DNA from: Gemelliphila asaccharolytica
Lineage (GTDB): Bacteria; Bacillota; Bacilli; Staphylococcales; Gemellaceae
Reading direction: 5' to 3'
Length of the DNA: 27,129 bases
Assembly (NCBI RefSeq): GCF_001553005.1
Contig: NZ_KQ959911.1
Location: forward strand, 1 to 27,129
The translations under genes and the position numbers were made by a program. The notes under the pieces are model-generated. The model ran no database searches. It saw only the letters and a list, made by a program, of their open reading frames with translations, and was not told the DNA's origin. Numbering within the stretch: position 1 is the stretch's first letter; each line of letters starts with the position of its first letter. Below are positions 16,625 to 23,260 of this stretch, in pieces.

Positions 16625-16829
16625 TTTCTACTCCTTTAAATAATTCCGATATAGACATGTCAAAACCATCTGCAATTTTTTCTATATTCTTTAACGAAAT
16701 ATTTCTATTACCCGCTTCAACTGATGCTAAATAAGTTCGATCCATATTTATCTTTAATGCAAATTTTTCTTGACTAAGACCTATATTTTTTCTTAATTGT
16801 TTTACTCTTTCCCCAAATTCCTCTAACAA
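16599..16829 (-). CDS. XRE-family HTH regulator of the restriction operon (controller-like)
   Basis: A 76-residue single-domain Cro/CI-type repressor or activator. Seen: FGERVKQLRKNIGLSQEKFALKI, the turn NMDRTYLASVEAGNRNISLKN and IEKIADGFDMSISELFKG, which is the whole fold. It resembles the C (controller) proteins that delay nuclease expression in type II systems. I choose TTG 16829 as start because the upstream ggtgatc with an A/G-rich run is a near-perfect ribosome-binding site; a GTG at 16838 lies inside that site. It is first in the order regulator, nuclease, methyltransferase. It could bind the palindromes at 13522-13559 or aacaatatgtt at 16906-16916. Confidence 0.85.
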   Translation of the reverse strand: MLEEFGERVKQLRKNIGLSQEKFALKINMDRTYLASVEAGNRNISLKNIEKIADGFDMSISELFKGVENERRQKKL

Positions 16830-16864
16830 ATAGATCACCGCCCTTTTCCAGTTATTTTAATAAT

Positions 16865-16893
16865 ATCCTATATTTATGTGGTGCATTGGTCAA
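16865..16893 (-). promoter_or_regulatory. Promoter of the XRE-nuclease-methyltransferase operon
   Basis: On the minus strand TTGACC (16888-16893), 17-bp spacer, TAGGAT (16865-16870). An 11-bp palindrome-like aacaatatgtt lies just upstream at 16906-16916. Confidence 0.5.
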
Positions 16894-16921
16894 CGGTCTA
16901 TGAGTAACAATATGTTTTCTT

Positions 16922-17158
16922 TTAAAAAAAATAAAAGCAGTCCGAAGACTGCCGATATTTATCTCTCTGCATCTTTGCTATATCTTTGCTATGGTCTTCC
17001 TTATTCGACTTAACTTTGTCCTCTGCCTTAAAGCTTTTTATTTGCCTTAATATGGACTTTTTATCTTTATCTTGACTCTTTATTTCTTCTTTTGCTTTTA
17101 AGAGCTTAGAAGACAAAATACGAACATTTTTATGTTCCTTTCCGTTAATTGGGGGATT
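16922..17158 (-). pseudogene. C-terminal fragment of an unrecognised lysine-rich protein
   Basis: An open minus-strand frame reads SPINGKEHKNVRILSSKLLK, then AKEEIKSQDKDKKSILRQIK, and DHSKDIAKMQRDKYRQ, ending FYFF. It is rich in Lys, Asp and Glu and predicted helical, with no start codon that has a ribosome-binding site; a TTG at 17116 is the only candidate. The 5' end runs into the 209-bp repeat. It looks like the truncated end of a mobile-element gene. The function is unknown. Confidence 0.4.
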
Positions 17159-17353
17159 TTACCCGAAAAATAGTGAGGAGCACGCGGTTTTCGTTAGTCA
17201 CAAAATTTTCAAAAAAGACTTAATTACAAGATATAAAAATCGTGTTGAAATCTACCGATACCCAAATTTTACTAAAAACTAAAAACCAAATAATAGTTCC
17301 AAGTGGTTTACATTTGGACAAAAACAAGACCGTAAGCTTCAAGCTACGGTCTT
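17145..17353 (+). repeat. 209-bp direct repeat, copy 1 (left of the type I-like operon)
   Basis: By hand alignment it matches 22479-22686 with about 17 differences in 209 positions. It contains a 42-codon reading frame end (17154-17282: GFYPKNSEEHAVFVSHKIF, then KKDLITRYKNRVEIYRYPNF and TKN, stop) and finishes in a terminator hairpin at 17326-17353. The two copies are in the same orientation and bracket the operon at 17653-22332. Confidence 0.9.
17326..17353 (+). terminator. Terminator hairpin of repeat copy 1
   Basis: aagaccgt (17326-17333) pairs with acggtctt (17346-17353), with the inner arms agctt / aagct. A short T-containing stretch follows. Confidence 0.75.
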
Positions 17354-17383
17354 GTTTGCGTATATATTATGACGATTAATTTA

Positions 17384-17562
17384 TTTAAAGATCTACAATT
17401 GTTATAATTTCAAATGCAACAAATAATATAAACTAGATTGCAAAGACTACTAATACAACTGGTGTTATTTATAAGAAAGATATTGATTATATGAAAGAAA
17501 AAATAGAAAAATTGGCAAAAGAAATATGGGATATACATTCCCTATTATTAAGAAAGAAATAA
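17384..17562 (+). pseudogene. mobC: Degraded second copy of the mobC 3' half
   Basis: The frame reads FKDLQLL, then after a one-base shift SNATNNIN, a TAG stop, IAKTTNTTGVIYKKDIDYMK and EKIEKLAKEIWDIHSLLLRK, K, stop. This is nearly the C-terminal half of the intact MobC at 11569-11925, at both DNA and protein level. The 5' half is missing. It lies directly upstream of the promoter of the type I-like operon, showing that a second, related mobilizable element was once here. Confidence 0.9.
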
Positions 17563-17597
17563 GCAAGATAAGTTCATGGACCTGTCTATATATACAG

Positions 17598-17640
17598 TTG
17601 TAGAAACTTATTTTATTTGATATAATATAAATGTTTATAT
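17598..17640 (+). promoter_or_regulatory. Promoter of the type I-like operon with a palindromic operator
   Basis: TTGTAG (17598-17603), 17-bp spacer, perfect TG-extended TATAAT (17621-17626). The perfect palindrome atataaatgtttatat (17625-17640) overlaps the end of the -10 box and the expected transcription start, a classic place for autorepression by the XRE protein encoded 13 bp downstream. Confidence 0.7.
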
Positions 17641-17652
17641 AGGGGTCAAATA

Positions 17653-17877
17653 ATGAGCAATGAAATTGTATTTACGATAAATGAAGTACTTAATGAAAAA
17701 AATATTAGCAAGAATTGGCTTGAAGAAAATGCTAATCTACAAAGAAGTCAATTAAACTCATATGCAAATAATAAAGTAAAACGAATAGATCTTGACGTAT
17801 TAGCAAGAATCTGTATAGCACTAAACGTCGAAGTTGGCGATCTTATTAAATTGCAAAAAAATAAAGGAGAACTTTAA
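17653..17877 (+). CDS. XRE/Cro-type transcriptional regulator of the type I-like operon
   Basis: A 74-residue helix-turn-helix protein: FTINEVLNEKNISKNWLEEN, the recognition helix region NLQRSQLNSYANNKVKRIDL, then DVLARICIALNVEVGDLIKL. It is the YozG/Cro-C1 small-regulator type, without a sensor domain. It is first in the operon: its stop TAA is immediately followed by the ATG of the methyltransferase fusion, so the two are translationally coupled. The palindrome at 17625-17640 in its own promoter is the likely binding site, which would make the operon autorepressed. Binding is inferred. Confidence 0.88.
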   Translation: MSNEIVFTINEVLNEKNISKNWLEENANLQRSQLNSYANNKVKRIDLDVLARICIALNVEVGDLIKLQKNKGEL

Positions 17878-19902
17878 ATGGAATCAAAAGTAATAGTTAT
17901 ACCTGAAGGTAAGGTATGTGATTATATAGATGGAAAATTTAGAAAAGATACGCCAGAAGAATATGTACGTCAAACTATTGAAAAAAGACTAATAAACGAA
18001 CATAAATATAATCGAGATCAAATAAGCATTGAATATACAGTTCAAATTGGTTCTGTTAAAAAGAGAGCAGATATAGTTATATTTCCTGATGGAAAAGTTG
18101 ATAAAATACAAGAAAATATAAAAATTATTATTGAATGTAAAAGTGAAAAAATTGAAGCTAATAACTCTAAAGATGGGGTAGCTCAATTAAAATCATATAT
18201 GTCAGCTTGTTCCAATGCAGAATGGGGCATGTGGACAAATAGTAAAGAAAAGTTTGTATTCAAAAAATATATAGATGATACTGGATTTATACAATTCATG
18301 GATTATAATGACATTCCATCAGCTGATGGGAGCTTAGATGATATTAATAGACCTAAAAGAACAACTCTAAAAAACGCATCAGATGACAATTTGTTATTCA
18401 CATTCAAAACATGTCATAACCATATTTATGTAAATGAAGGAATGCAAAAACAACCTGCTTTTTTTGAGCTTTTAAAAGTTATTTTCTGTAAAATTGAAGA
18501 TGAGAGAAATATACCAAAACCATTAGAATTTTATGCAACAAGTGAAGAAAGATCTAATGGAGACGGTCAATTAACTGTAAAAAATAGGATAGAAAAGATA
18601 TTTGAAAGAGTAAAAAAAGAGAAGAAAAATGCAAAAATTTTTGAAGCGAACGATGGAATAAATCTTCACCCAAGAACACTATCATATATTGTAAGTGAAT
18701 TACAAAAATATAGTTTATTGAATACAAGAATAGACATAAAGGGAAAAGCATATGAAGAAATAGTTGGTGCTAACCTAAGGGGCGATCGTGGTGAATTTTT
18801 CACACCTAGAAATGTAATGCAGATGGTTGTTGAAATGATCAATCCTACTATTGATGAGAAAGTTTTGGACTCATCTTGTGGAACGGGAGGATTTGTTGTA
18901 ACTGCCATGACTCATGCTATGAAGCAATTAAGGTCAGAATTCACAAAAGATATTGGAAAAGATAAAGAAAATTGGAATGATTATGAAAAGAAAGCTTTTC
19001 AAGATAAAATTTCTGATATGGCAAAAAATAACTATTTTGGATTTGATATTAATCCAGATTTAGTAAAAGCGACAAAGATGAACATGGTCATGAATAATGA
19101 TGGCAGCGGAAATATTCTTCAAACAAATTCCCTATTACCTCCTCATGAATGGACATATGATTTTAAAACAAGATTATCGCAAGCTTTACAAATTGATAAA
19201 AAATCGATTATAAATCAATATGATATAGGATTTTTTGACGTAATTGTAACTAACCCACCGTTTGGTAGTAAGATCCCAATAAAAGATCATGCTATATTAT
19301 CTCAATTTGAGCTTGCCAAAATATGGAATCAGGATAAAAAAACAGGTAAATGGACAATGACTGATAGGTATCAATCATCTGTTTCCCCTGAAATATTATT
19401 CATAGAAAGATGCTATCAATTTTTAAAACCAGGCGGAAGAATGGGCATAGTTCTTCCTGATGCTCTATTGGGTTCGCCGGGTACTGGTTATATAAGAGAG
19501 TGGCTAATTAAAAATACAAAGATTATTGCAAGTATCGATTTACACGAAGATACATTCCAACCAAGAAATGGTACTCAAACATCAGTGTTAATTTTACAAA
19601 AGAAAACAAAAGAAGAAATATCAAAGGAAGAATCTACTGGACAAATGGCTGATTACAACATTTATATGGTAATAGTTGACAAAATTGGTCATGATAAAAG
19701 AGGAAATACCCTTTTTAAAAGAGATAATGAAGGAAACGAGATAATGGTTCCTGAAAAACAAAATGTCTATAGATTAGATGAAACATCAGCAGGAGATAAA
19801 ACAACCCAGATGGAAAGTAGAGAGAAAATTGTTGACGATCAAACAATTCTCGTACCAAATATTTTTAGAAAATGGAAGATTAATGAGGGAATATCATGGT
19901 AA
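17878..19902 (+). CDS. hsdM: Fusion of an HsdR-N-like nuclease domain with a type I N6-adenine methyltransferase (HsdM-like)
   Basis: A 674-residue two-part protein. N-terminal part (about 1-135): a PD-(D/E)XK-type fold as in the HSDR_N_2 family, with D65 in KKRADIVIFPDG, E86-C-K88 in IIIECKSEK, and Q103 in VAQLKSYMS. Middle and C-terminal part: HsdM-type methyltransferase with RGDRGEFFTP (301-310), SAM-binding LDSSCGTGGF (330-339), and catalytic NPPF (459-462). It should methylate adenine at the site chosen by the HsdS partner, which overlaps its 3' end by 7 bp. Whether the N-terminal domain cuts DNA or only binds is unknown. No separate HsdR translocase is encoded in the window, so classical type I cleavage seems impossible from this locus alone. 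Confidence 0.9.
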   Translation: MESKVIVIPEGKVCDYIDGKFRKDTPEEYVRQTIEKRLINEHKYNRDQISIEYTVQIGSVKKRADIVIFPDGKVDKIQENIKIIIECKSEKIEANNSKDGVAQLKSYMSACSNAEWGMWTNSKEKFVFKKYIDDTGFIQFMDYNDIPSADGSLDDINRPKRTTLKNASDDNLLFTFKTCHNHIYVNEGMQKQPAFFELLKVIFCKIEDERNIPKPLEFYATSEERSNGDGQLTVKNRIEKIFERVKKEKKNAKIFEANDGINLHPRTLSYIVSELQKYSLLNTRIDIKGKAYEEIVGANLRGDRGEFFTPRNVMQMVVEMINPTIDEKVLDSSCGTGGFVVTAMTHAMKQLRSEFTKDIGKDKENWNDYEKKAFQDKISDMAKNNYFGFDINPDLVKATKMNMVMNNDGSGNILQTNSLLPPHEWTYDFKTRLSQALQIDKKSIINQYDIGFFDVIVTNPPFGSKIPIKDHAILSQFELAKIWNQDKKTGKWTMTDRYQSSVSPEILFIERCYQFLKPGGRMGIVLPDALLGSPGTGYIREWLIKNTKIIASIDLHEDTFQPRNGTQTSVLILQKKTKEEISKEESTGQMADYNIYMVIVDKIGHDKRGNTLFKRDNEGNEIMVPEKQNVYRLDETSAGDKTTQMESREKIVDDQTILVPNIFRKWKINEGISW

Positions 19903-21365
19903 ATTCAGCAGCTAAAAAATTAGAAAAAGAACTAATAGAAATAGTTGAAGTACCTAAGGATGATGTTAACTGGTCTAGTGTTTCATTGAGTGAAGTAATA
20001 TATAAAGGCAAAAGACTTGAATCTTCCTATTATGGTATTGAATATAAGAGAATTATAAAAACTATTCAAAATTCGAAATATGGATACTCTAATCTACAAG
20101 GGAGTAAAAATGGCATAATTAATAGCTATAGACCTGGGATTATAAAGAGAATTTTTGTTGAGCCAATAGATAATTCTATACCTATGCTAGTTCCTAGCCA
20201 GGTACAGGATATATATCCTAAGGCAGAAAAATATCTATCTAAGTTAATGATTGATAAAATAAAAGATTGGTTCGTAAAAGAAAATGAAATTTTATTAACT
20301 TGTTCCGGAACTATAGGAAATGTAACACTAGTTACTGAAACTTTAAAAAATAAATGCGTTTCTCAAAATTTGATTAGAATAATATGCCGTGATGAATTTT
20401 ATGGATATGTTTACGCATTCTTAAAAAGTGAATATGGACAAGTTCAATTAAAAAACAATAATTATGGAGCGGTTATAAAGCATATTGATCCTAGCCACCT
20501 AGACAATGTAATAATTCCAAACGCACCAGAAAAAATTAAAGTTATTATAAATAAACTAATTATTGATTCTTATATTAATAGAGACAAATCAAATTATTTA
20601 ATTGATAAAGCAACGAATATAATGATTGATGAGTTAGGTCTACCACCAATTGAGGACTTAAAGAAAGAAGCTTTTTCTCATAGTAAAGATGTTAATTCTT
20701 TTTCAACTAAGCTAAGTAATTTAAATGGAAGACTTGAAGGGAATTATCATCTCCCTCTAGTAGAGGTTATTGAAAAATATTCAAGCAAAAATGCTAATTT
20801 AATAAAATTAAATAGTGAAAAAATTACTGAAAAAATAATCTTGCCAGCAAGATTTAAAAGAGTGTATCTTGAAAAAGGAAATGGAAAAATATTTTTAGGT
20901 GGTAAGGAAATAGGTCAACTAGATCCTAGTGGAAAGAAGTTCTTGTCTATAAAACATTATTCGGATAAATTAATTGGTGATATTACAATCAAAAGAAATG
21001 ATATTTTGGTAACTAGAAGTGGAACTGTAGGGAAAGTTATGATGGCACCAAAACATTGGGAAAATTGGGTATCCAGTGATCATGTTATTAGAATCCTATC
21101 TAAAGAATTGTATCATGGTTTGGCTTTTATATGGTTATCATCTGAATATGGAAAAGAATTAATAGAAAGACAAATATATGGATCTGTTGTAAATGAAATT
21201 ACAGATGAACAGCTTGGAGATGTTGTTATACCTATTTTTAAAGATAATAAAATAAATACATCAATTTTAAACTTGATAGATGAAGCAAACGAATTACGTT
21301 ATCAAGCTTATAAACAAGAACAAGAAGCTATTAATATCATGAATAAAGAAGTATTAGGACTATAA
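19896..21365 (+). CDS. hsdS: Type I-like specificity subunit with two target-recognition domains
   Basis: A 489-residue protein built as two half-repeats, each with a target-recognition domain. Seen: KRLESSYYGIEY at 39-50 and GRLEGNYHLP at 278-287 mark the two starts. The signatures ILLTCSGTIGNVTLV (132-146) and ILVTRSGTVGKVMMA (370-384) occur with downstream SQNLIRI and SSDHVIRIL. Two helical spacers separate the halves. It should guide the methyltransferase to a bipartite sequence that cannot be read from the protein. The gene overlaps the methyltransferase gene by 7 bp, implying coupled translation, and is followed 16 bp later by the DUF3644 gene. I see no internal inverted repeats or silent hsdS cassettes suggesting phase variation. 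Confidence 0.9.
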   Translation: MVNSAAKKLEKELIEIVEVPKDDVNWSSVSLSEVIYKGKRLESSYYGIEYKRIIKTIQNSKYGYSNLQGSKNGIINSYRPGIIKRIFVEPIDNSIPMLVPSQVQDIYPKAEKYLSKLMIDKIKDWFVKENEILLTCSGTIGNVTLVTETLKNKCVSQNLIRIICRDEFYGYVYAFLKSEYGQVQLKNNNYGAVIKHIDPSHLDNVIIPNAPEKIKVIINKLIIDSYINRDKSNYLIDKATNIMIDELGLPPIEDLKKEAFSHSKDVNSFSTKLSNLNGRLEGNYHLPLVEVIEKYSSKNANLIKLNSEKITEKIILPARFKRVYLEKGNGKIFLGGKEIGQLDPSGKKFLSIKHYSDKLIGDITIKRNDILVTRSGTVGKVMMAPKHWENWVSSDHVIRILSKELYHGLAFIWLSSEYGKELIERQIYGSVVNEITDEQLGDVVIPIFKDNKINTSILNLIDEANELRYQAYKQEQEAINIMNKEVLGL

Positions 21366-21381
21366 TTAGATTGGAGGTTTT

Positions 21382-22332
21382 ATGGGCAGATCAATCTCAA
21401 ATGAATTATTAGATAAATCAAAAGAGGCAATGATTTCAGCTGTACAAATTTATAATAATCCTTCAATTAAGTTTAAGTCTGAAATGTTCATCATAACTGC
21501 CATTATTTCATGGACTTACTTAATGCATGCCTATTATAGAAAATGTAAAATTGATTATAGATACTATAAGCTGAACGGAAAGAAAAAAAGATACGACAGA
21601 ACTAAAAATGGAGCTTACAAGCACTGGGAACTTGAAAGATGTATTAATGAGAAAAAATCTCCTCTAGATAAAGGGACAGTTAATAATTTAAAGTTTTTAA
21701 TAGGTATAAGACATGAGATTGAGCATCAGAAGACAGACAATATTGATGAATATATTGGAGCTAAATTGCAAGCCTGTGCTTTAAACTATAATAAAGAATT
21801 AACTAAAATGTTTGGTAAAAAGCATAGTGTAAGGGATAATTTAAGCTTAGCAATACAGTTCTCCCCTATATCACCAGAACAAGAAGAATTATTAAGAAAT
21901 GAAGCCAATATTAATATTCCTATTAATGTTAGAAATTTTATAACAGAGTTCGAATCTGATTTAGATGATGAAGATTTAAAATCTTTATCATATTCTTATA
22001 AAATAGTATATGTACCAGTTTCTGTAAACAGAGCTAATCAAGCAGATAGAGCAATTGAATTTGTACCAGAAAATAGTATTGATGCAAAAGATGTTGAACG
22101 AGTATTGTTTAAAAGTGTAGAAAAAAAGAAATATCGTCCTAGTGAAATTGTTAATATAATGAAAAATGAAGGATTTTCAAAGTTTTCTATGCATTATCAT
22201 ACCCAATTATGGAAATCACGAGATGGAAGAAATCCTAAATATAATTTTGGTGTCTGGGTTTCAGGACAATGGTATTGGTATGAAAATTGGGTTAATGAAG
22301 TCAGAGATTATTGCATAAAAAATAACTTTTAG
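21382..22332 (+). CDS. DUF3644 protein with HEPN-type RNase motif
   Basis: A 316-residue protein recognised as DUF3644 (PF12358) from SNELLDKSKEAMISAVQIYN, FKSEMFIITAIISWTYLMHA and the following YYRK. Residues 105-118 read FLIGIRHEIEHQKT. R110-x4-H115 is the catalytic R-x4-6-H signature of HEPN ribonucleases. The N-terminal helices (1-130) fit a HEPN bundle. The C-terminal part has a helix-turn-helix-like segment near 230-270 (KYRPSEIVNIMKNEGFSKFS) and ends in an aromatic-rich tail. It has a strong tggaggt ribosome-binding site and is the last operon gene. HEPN RNases with this motif often act as toxins or abortive-infection effectors, so I infer an RNA-cutting effector tied to the methylation complex. 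Confidence 0.75.
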   Translation: MGRSISNELLDKSKEAMISAVQIYNNPSIKFKSEMFIITAIISWTYLMHAYYRKCKIDYRYYKLNGKKKRYDRTKNGAYKHWELERCINEKKSPLDKGTVNNLKFLIGIRHEIEHQKTDNIDEYIGAKLQACALNYNKELTKMFGKKHSVRDNLSLAIQFSPISPEQEELLRNEANINIPINVRNFITEFESDLDDEDLKSLSYSYKIVYVPVSVNRANQADRAIEFVPENSIDAKDVERVLFKSVEKKKYRPSEIVNIMKNEGFSKFSMHYHTQLWKSRDGRNPKYNFGVWVSGQWYWYENWVNEVRDYCIKNNF

Positions 22333-22478
22333 TTCCGGTACTGGGACTGGGACAAAAAATTTGAAAACGGCCTATAATTAGGTGGATTTGGTGATACTCT
22401 AAAAAATAGAATCTTGTATTTTGAATAGTTTTGGATATATCGGACGTTTGGAAAATAAGAATGGGAGTAAAATTACCC

Positions 22479-22686
22479 TTAATTGAGTAATTTTACCCGA
22501 AAAATAGTGGAAGCACGCGATTTTCGTTAATCGAAAAATTGTCAAAAAAGACTTAATTACAAGCTATAAAAATCGTGTTGAAATCTACCGATACCCAAAT
22601 TTTACTAAAAACTAAAAACCAAATAATAGCTCCAAGTGATTTTTATTTGGACAAAAACAAGACCGTAAGCTTCGAGCCACGGTCTT
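22479..22686 (+). repeat. 209-bp direct repeat, copy 2 (right of the type I-like operon)
   Basis: Same orientation as 17145-17353 and about 92% identical by eye. The coding trace has lost one base near 22510, so its frame is broken in the first third but intact for the last 30 codons. It also ends in a terminator hairpin (22659-22686). The segment 22333-22478 before it has no gene; a fragmentary frame there contains stops. Confidence 0.9.
22659..22686 (+). terminator. Terminator hairpin of repeat copy 2, probably ends the type I-like operon
   Basis: aagaccgt pairs with acggtctt, with inner gct / agc, followed by a T5 run. It is the first good terminator downstream of the DUF3644 gene. Confidence 0.8.
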
Positions 22687-22714
22687 TTTGTGTACATATT
22701 TCATTTTAAAAACC

Positions 22715-22882
22715 TTAATTTTTTGTCGGGCAAGATAACTTCCAATCTTCAAGTTCTTCATTATCTATCTCATCGTTGTAATGCTTTTTTCTCATCTCAT
22801 TCCACTCTATAAGAAAATTATTGAAGTCTACATCATTTGATAAAAGTCCAGGAATTTCTCCATTGTCTGCTAATAATCTAAA
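22715..22882 (-). pseudogene. C-terminal fragment of an unrecognised acidic protein
   Basis: An open 55-codon frame without a start reads FRLLADNGEIPGLLSNDVDF, then NNFLIEWNEMRKKHYNDEID, NEELEDWKLSCPTKN, stop. It begins after an in-frame TAG. The pattern W-x2-M-x2-K-x-Y-x-N-x-E-I ... L-x-DWK-x3-P is also seen in the remnant at 10270-10737, so the two may be ends of related genes lying near both island borders. Confidence 0.4.
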
Positions 22883-22899
22883 CTACTTATCTTTTTACT

Positions 22900-23078
22900 A
22901 TTACTGCACCACCCTTTTTATAACAAAAGCTATAAAAAAAGGGCATGTAGAATGTACAGGTGGAGAATTAAATGAAATTCTACCACCTACTTCAAGAAAA
23001 CGAGGAGCGAGAGAGAATAAAAAACAATTCTTATTAAAAAAAATAAAAAAAATTGTTGAAGTTTTTGCCGGAATTTAA
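22900..23078 (+). pseudogene. Short coding remnant of unknown origin
   Basis: The frame reads KKGHVECTGGELNEILPPTS, then RKRGARENKKQFLLKKIKKI, VEVFAGI, stop. It has no start codon with a ribosome-binding site, and the upstream in-frame sequence lies antisense to the remnant at 22715-22882. A ccctttttata...tataaaaaaaggg hairpin (about 22913-22944) precedes it. It may be the tail of a lost gene; weak evidence. Confidence 0.25.
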
Positions 23079-23105
23079 TTCTAAATTTCTGTCAAATTAT
23101 TTATA

Positions 23106-23192
23106 AAAAAACCTCATCAAAATTTTGCATTGTCTTAATTTAGTTAGCTTTAAGCCTAACTTTTAGGATTTGCCTTATTTTGATGAGCTTTT
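23106..23192 (-). terminator. Terminator downstream of arsM
   Basis: ctcatcaaaat (23113-23123) pairs with attttgatgag (23177-23187). An inner gttag / ctaac stem forms a branched hairpin. On the minus strand it is followed by seven T residues. Confidence 0.7.
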
Positions 23193-23260
23193 TATTATAA
23201 CTTAAATAGCTTTAGAAAATTCTTTTTATTTTCAGGATAATAAAATTATTTAAAACTTTT

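Larger units (their letters stand above)
9264..23090. mobile_element. Degraded mobilizable/defence island behind guaA (approximate limits)
   Basis: Between housekeeping guaA and the arsM locus lie mobilization genes (mobC, a broken relaxase, a second mobC fragment), an oriT-like repeat cluster, several truncated reading frames, two DNA-modification systems and a 209-bp direct repeat pair. No integrase, replication gene or conjugation gene is present. The left limit is set by the guaA stop; the right limit is a guess placed before the arsM terminator. I could not find a convincing copy of the guaA 3' end at the right side; only a weak 8-bp gaatggga match at 22460-22467. Confidence 0.6.

Noticed and set aside
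22455..22475. Right attachment site copying the guaA 3' end
   Set aside because: Only gaatggga plus a few scattered bases match gaatgggaatag; in AT-rich DNA this is too short to accept.
9264..23090. Integrase, transposase or tRNA gene in the island
   Set aside because: No tyrosine or serine recombinase motif, DDE transposase or tRNA-like fold was found in any frame I read.
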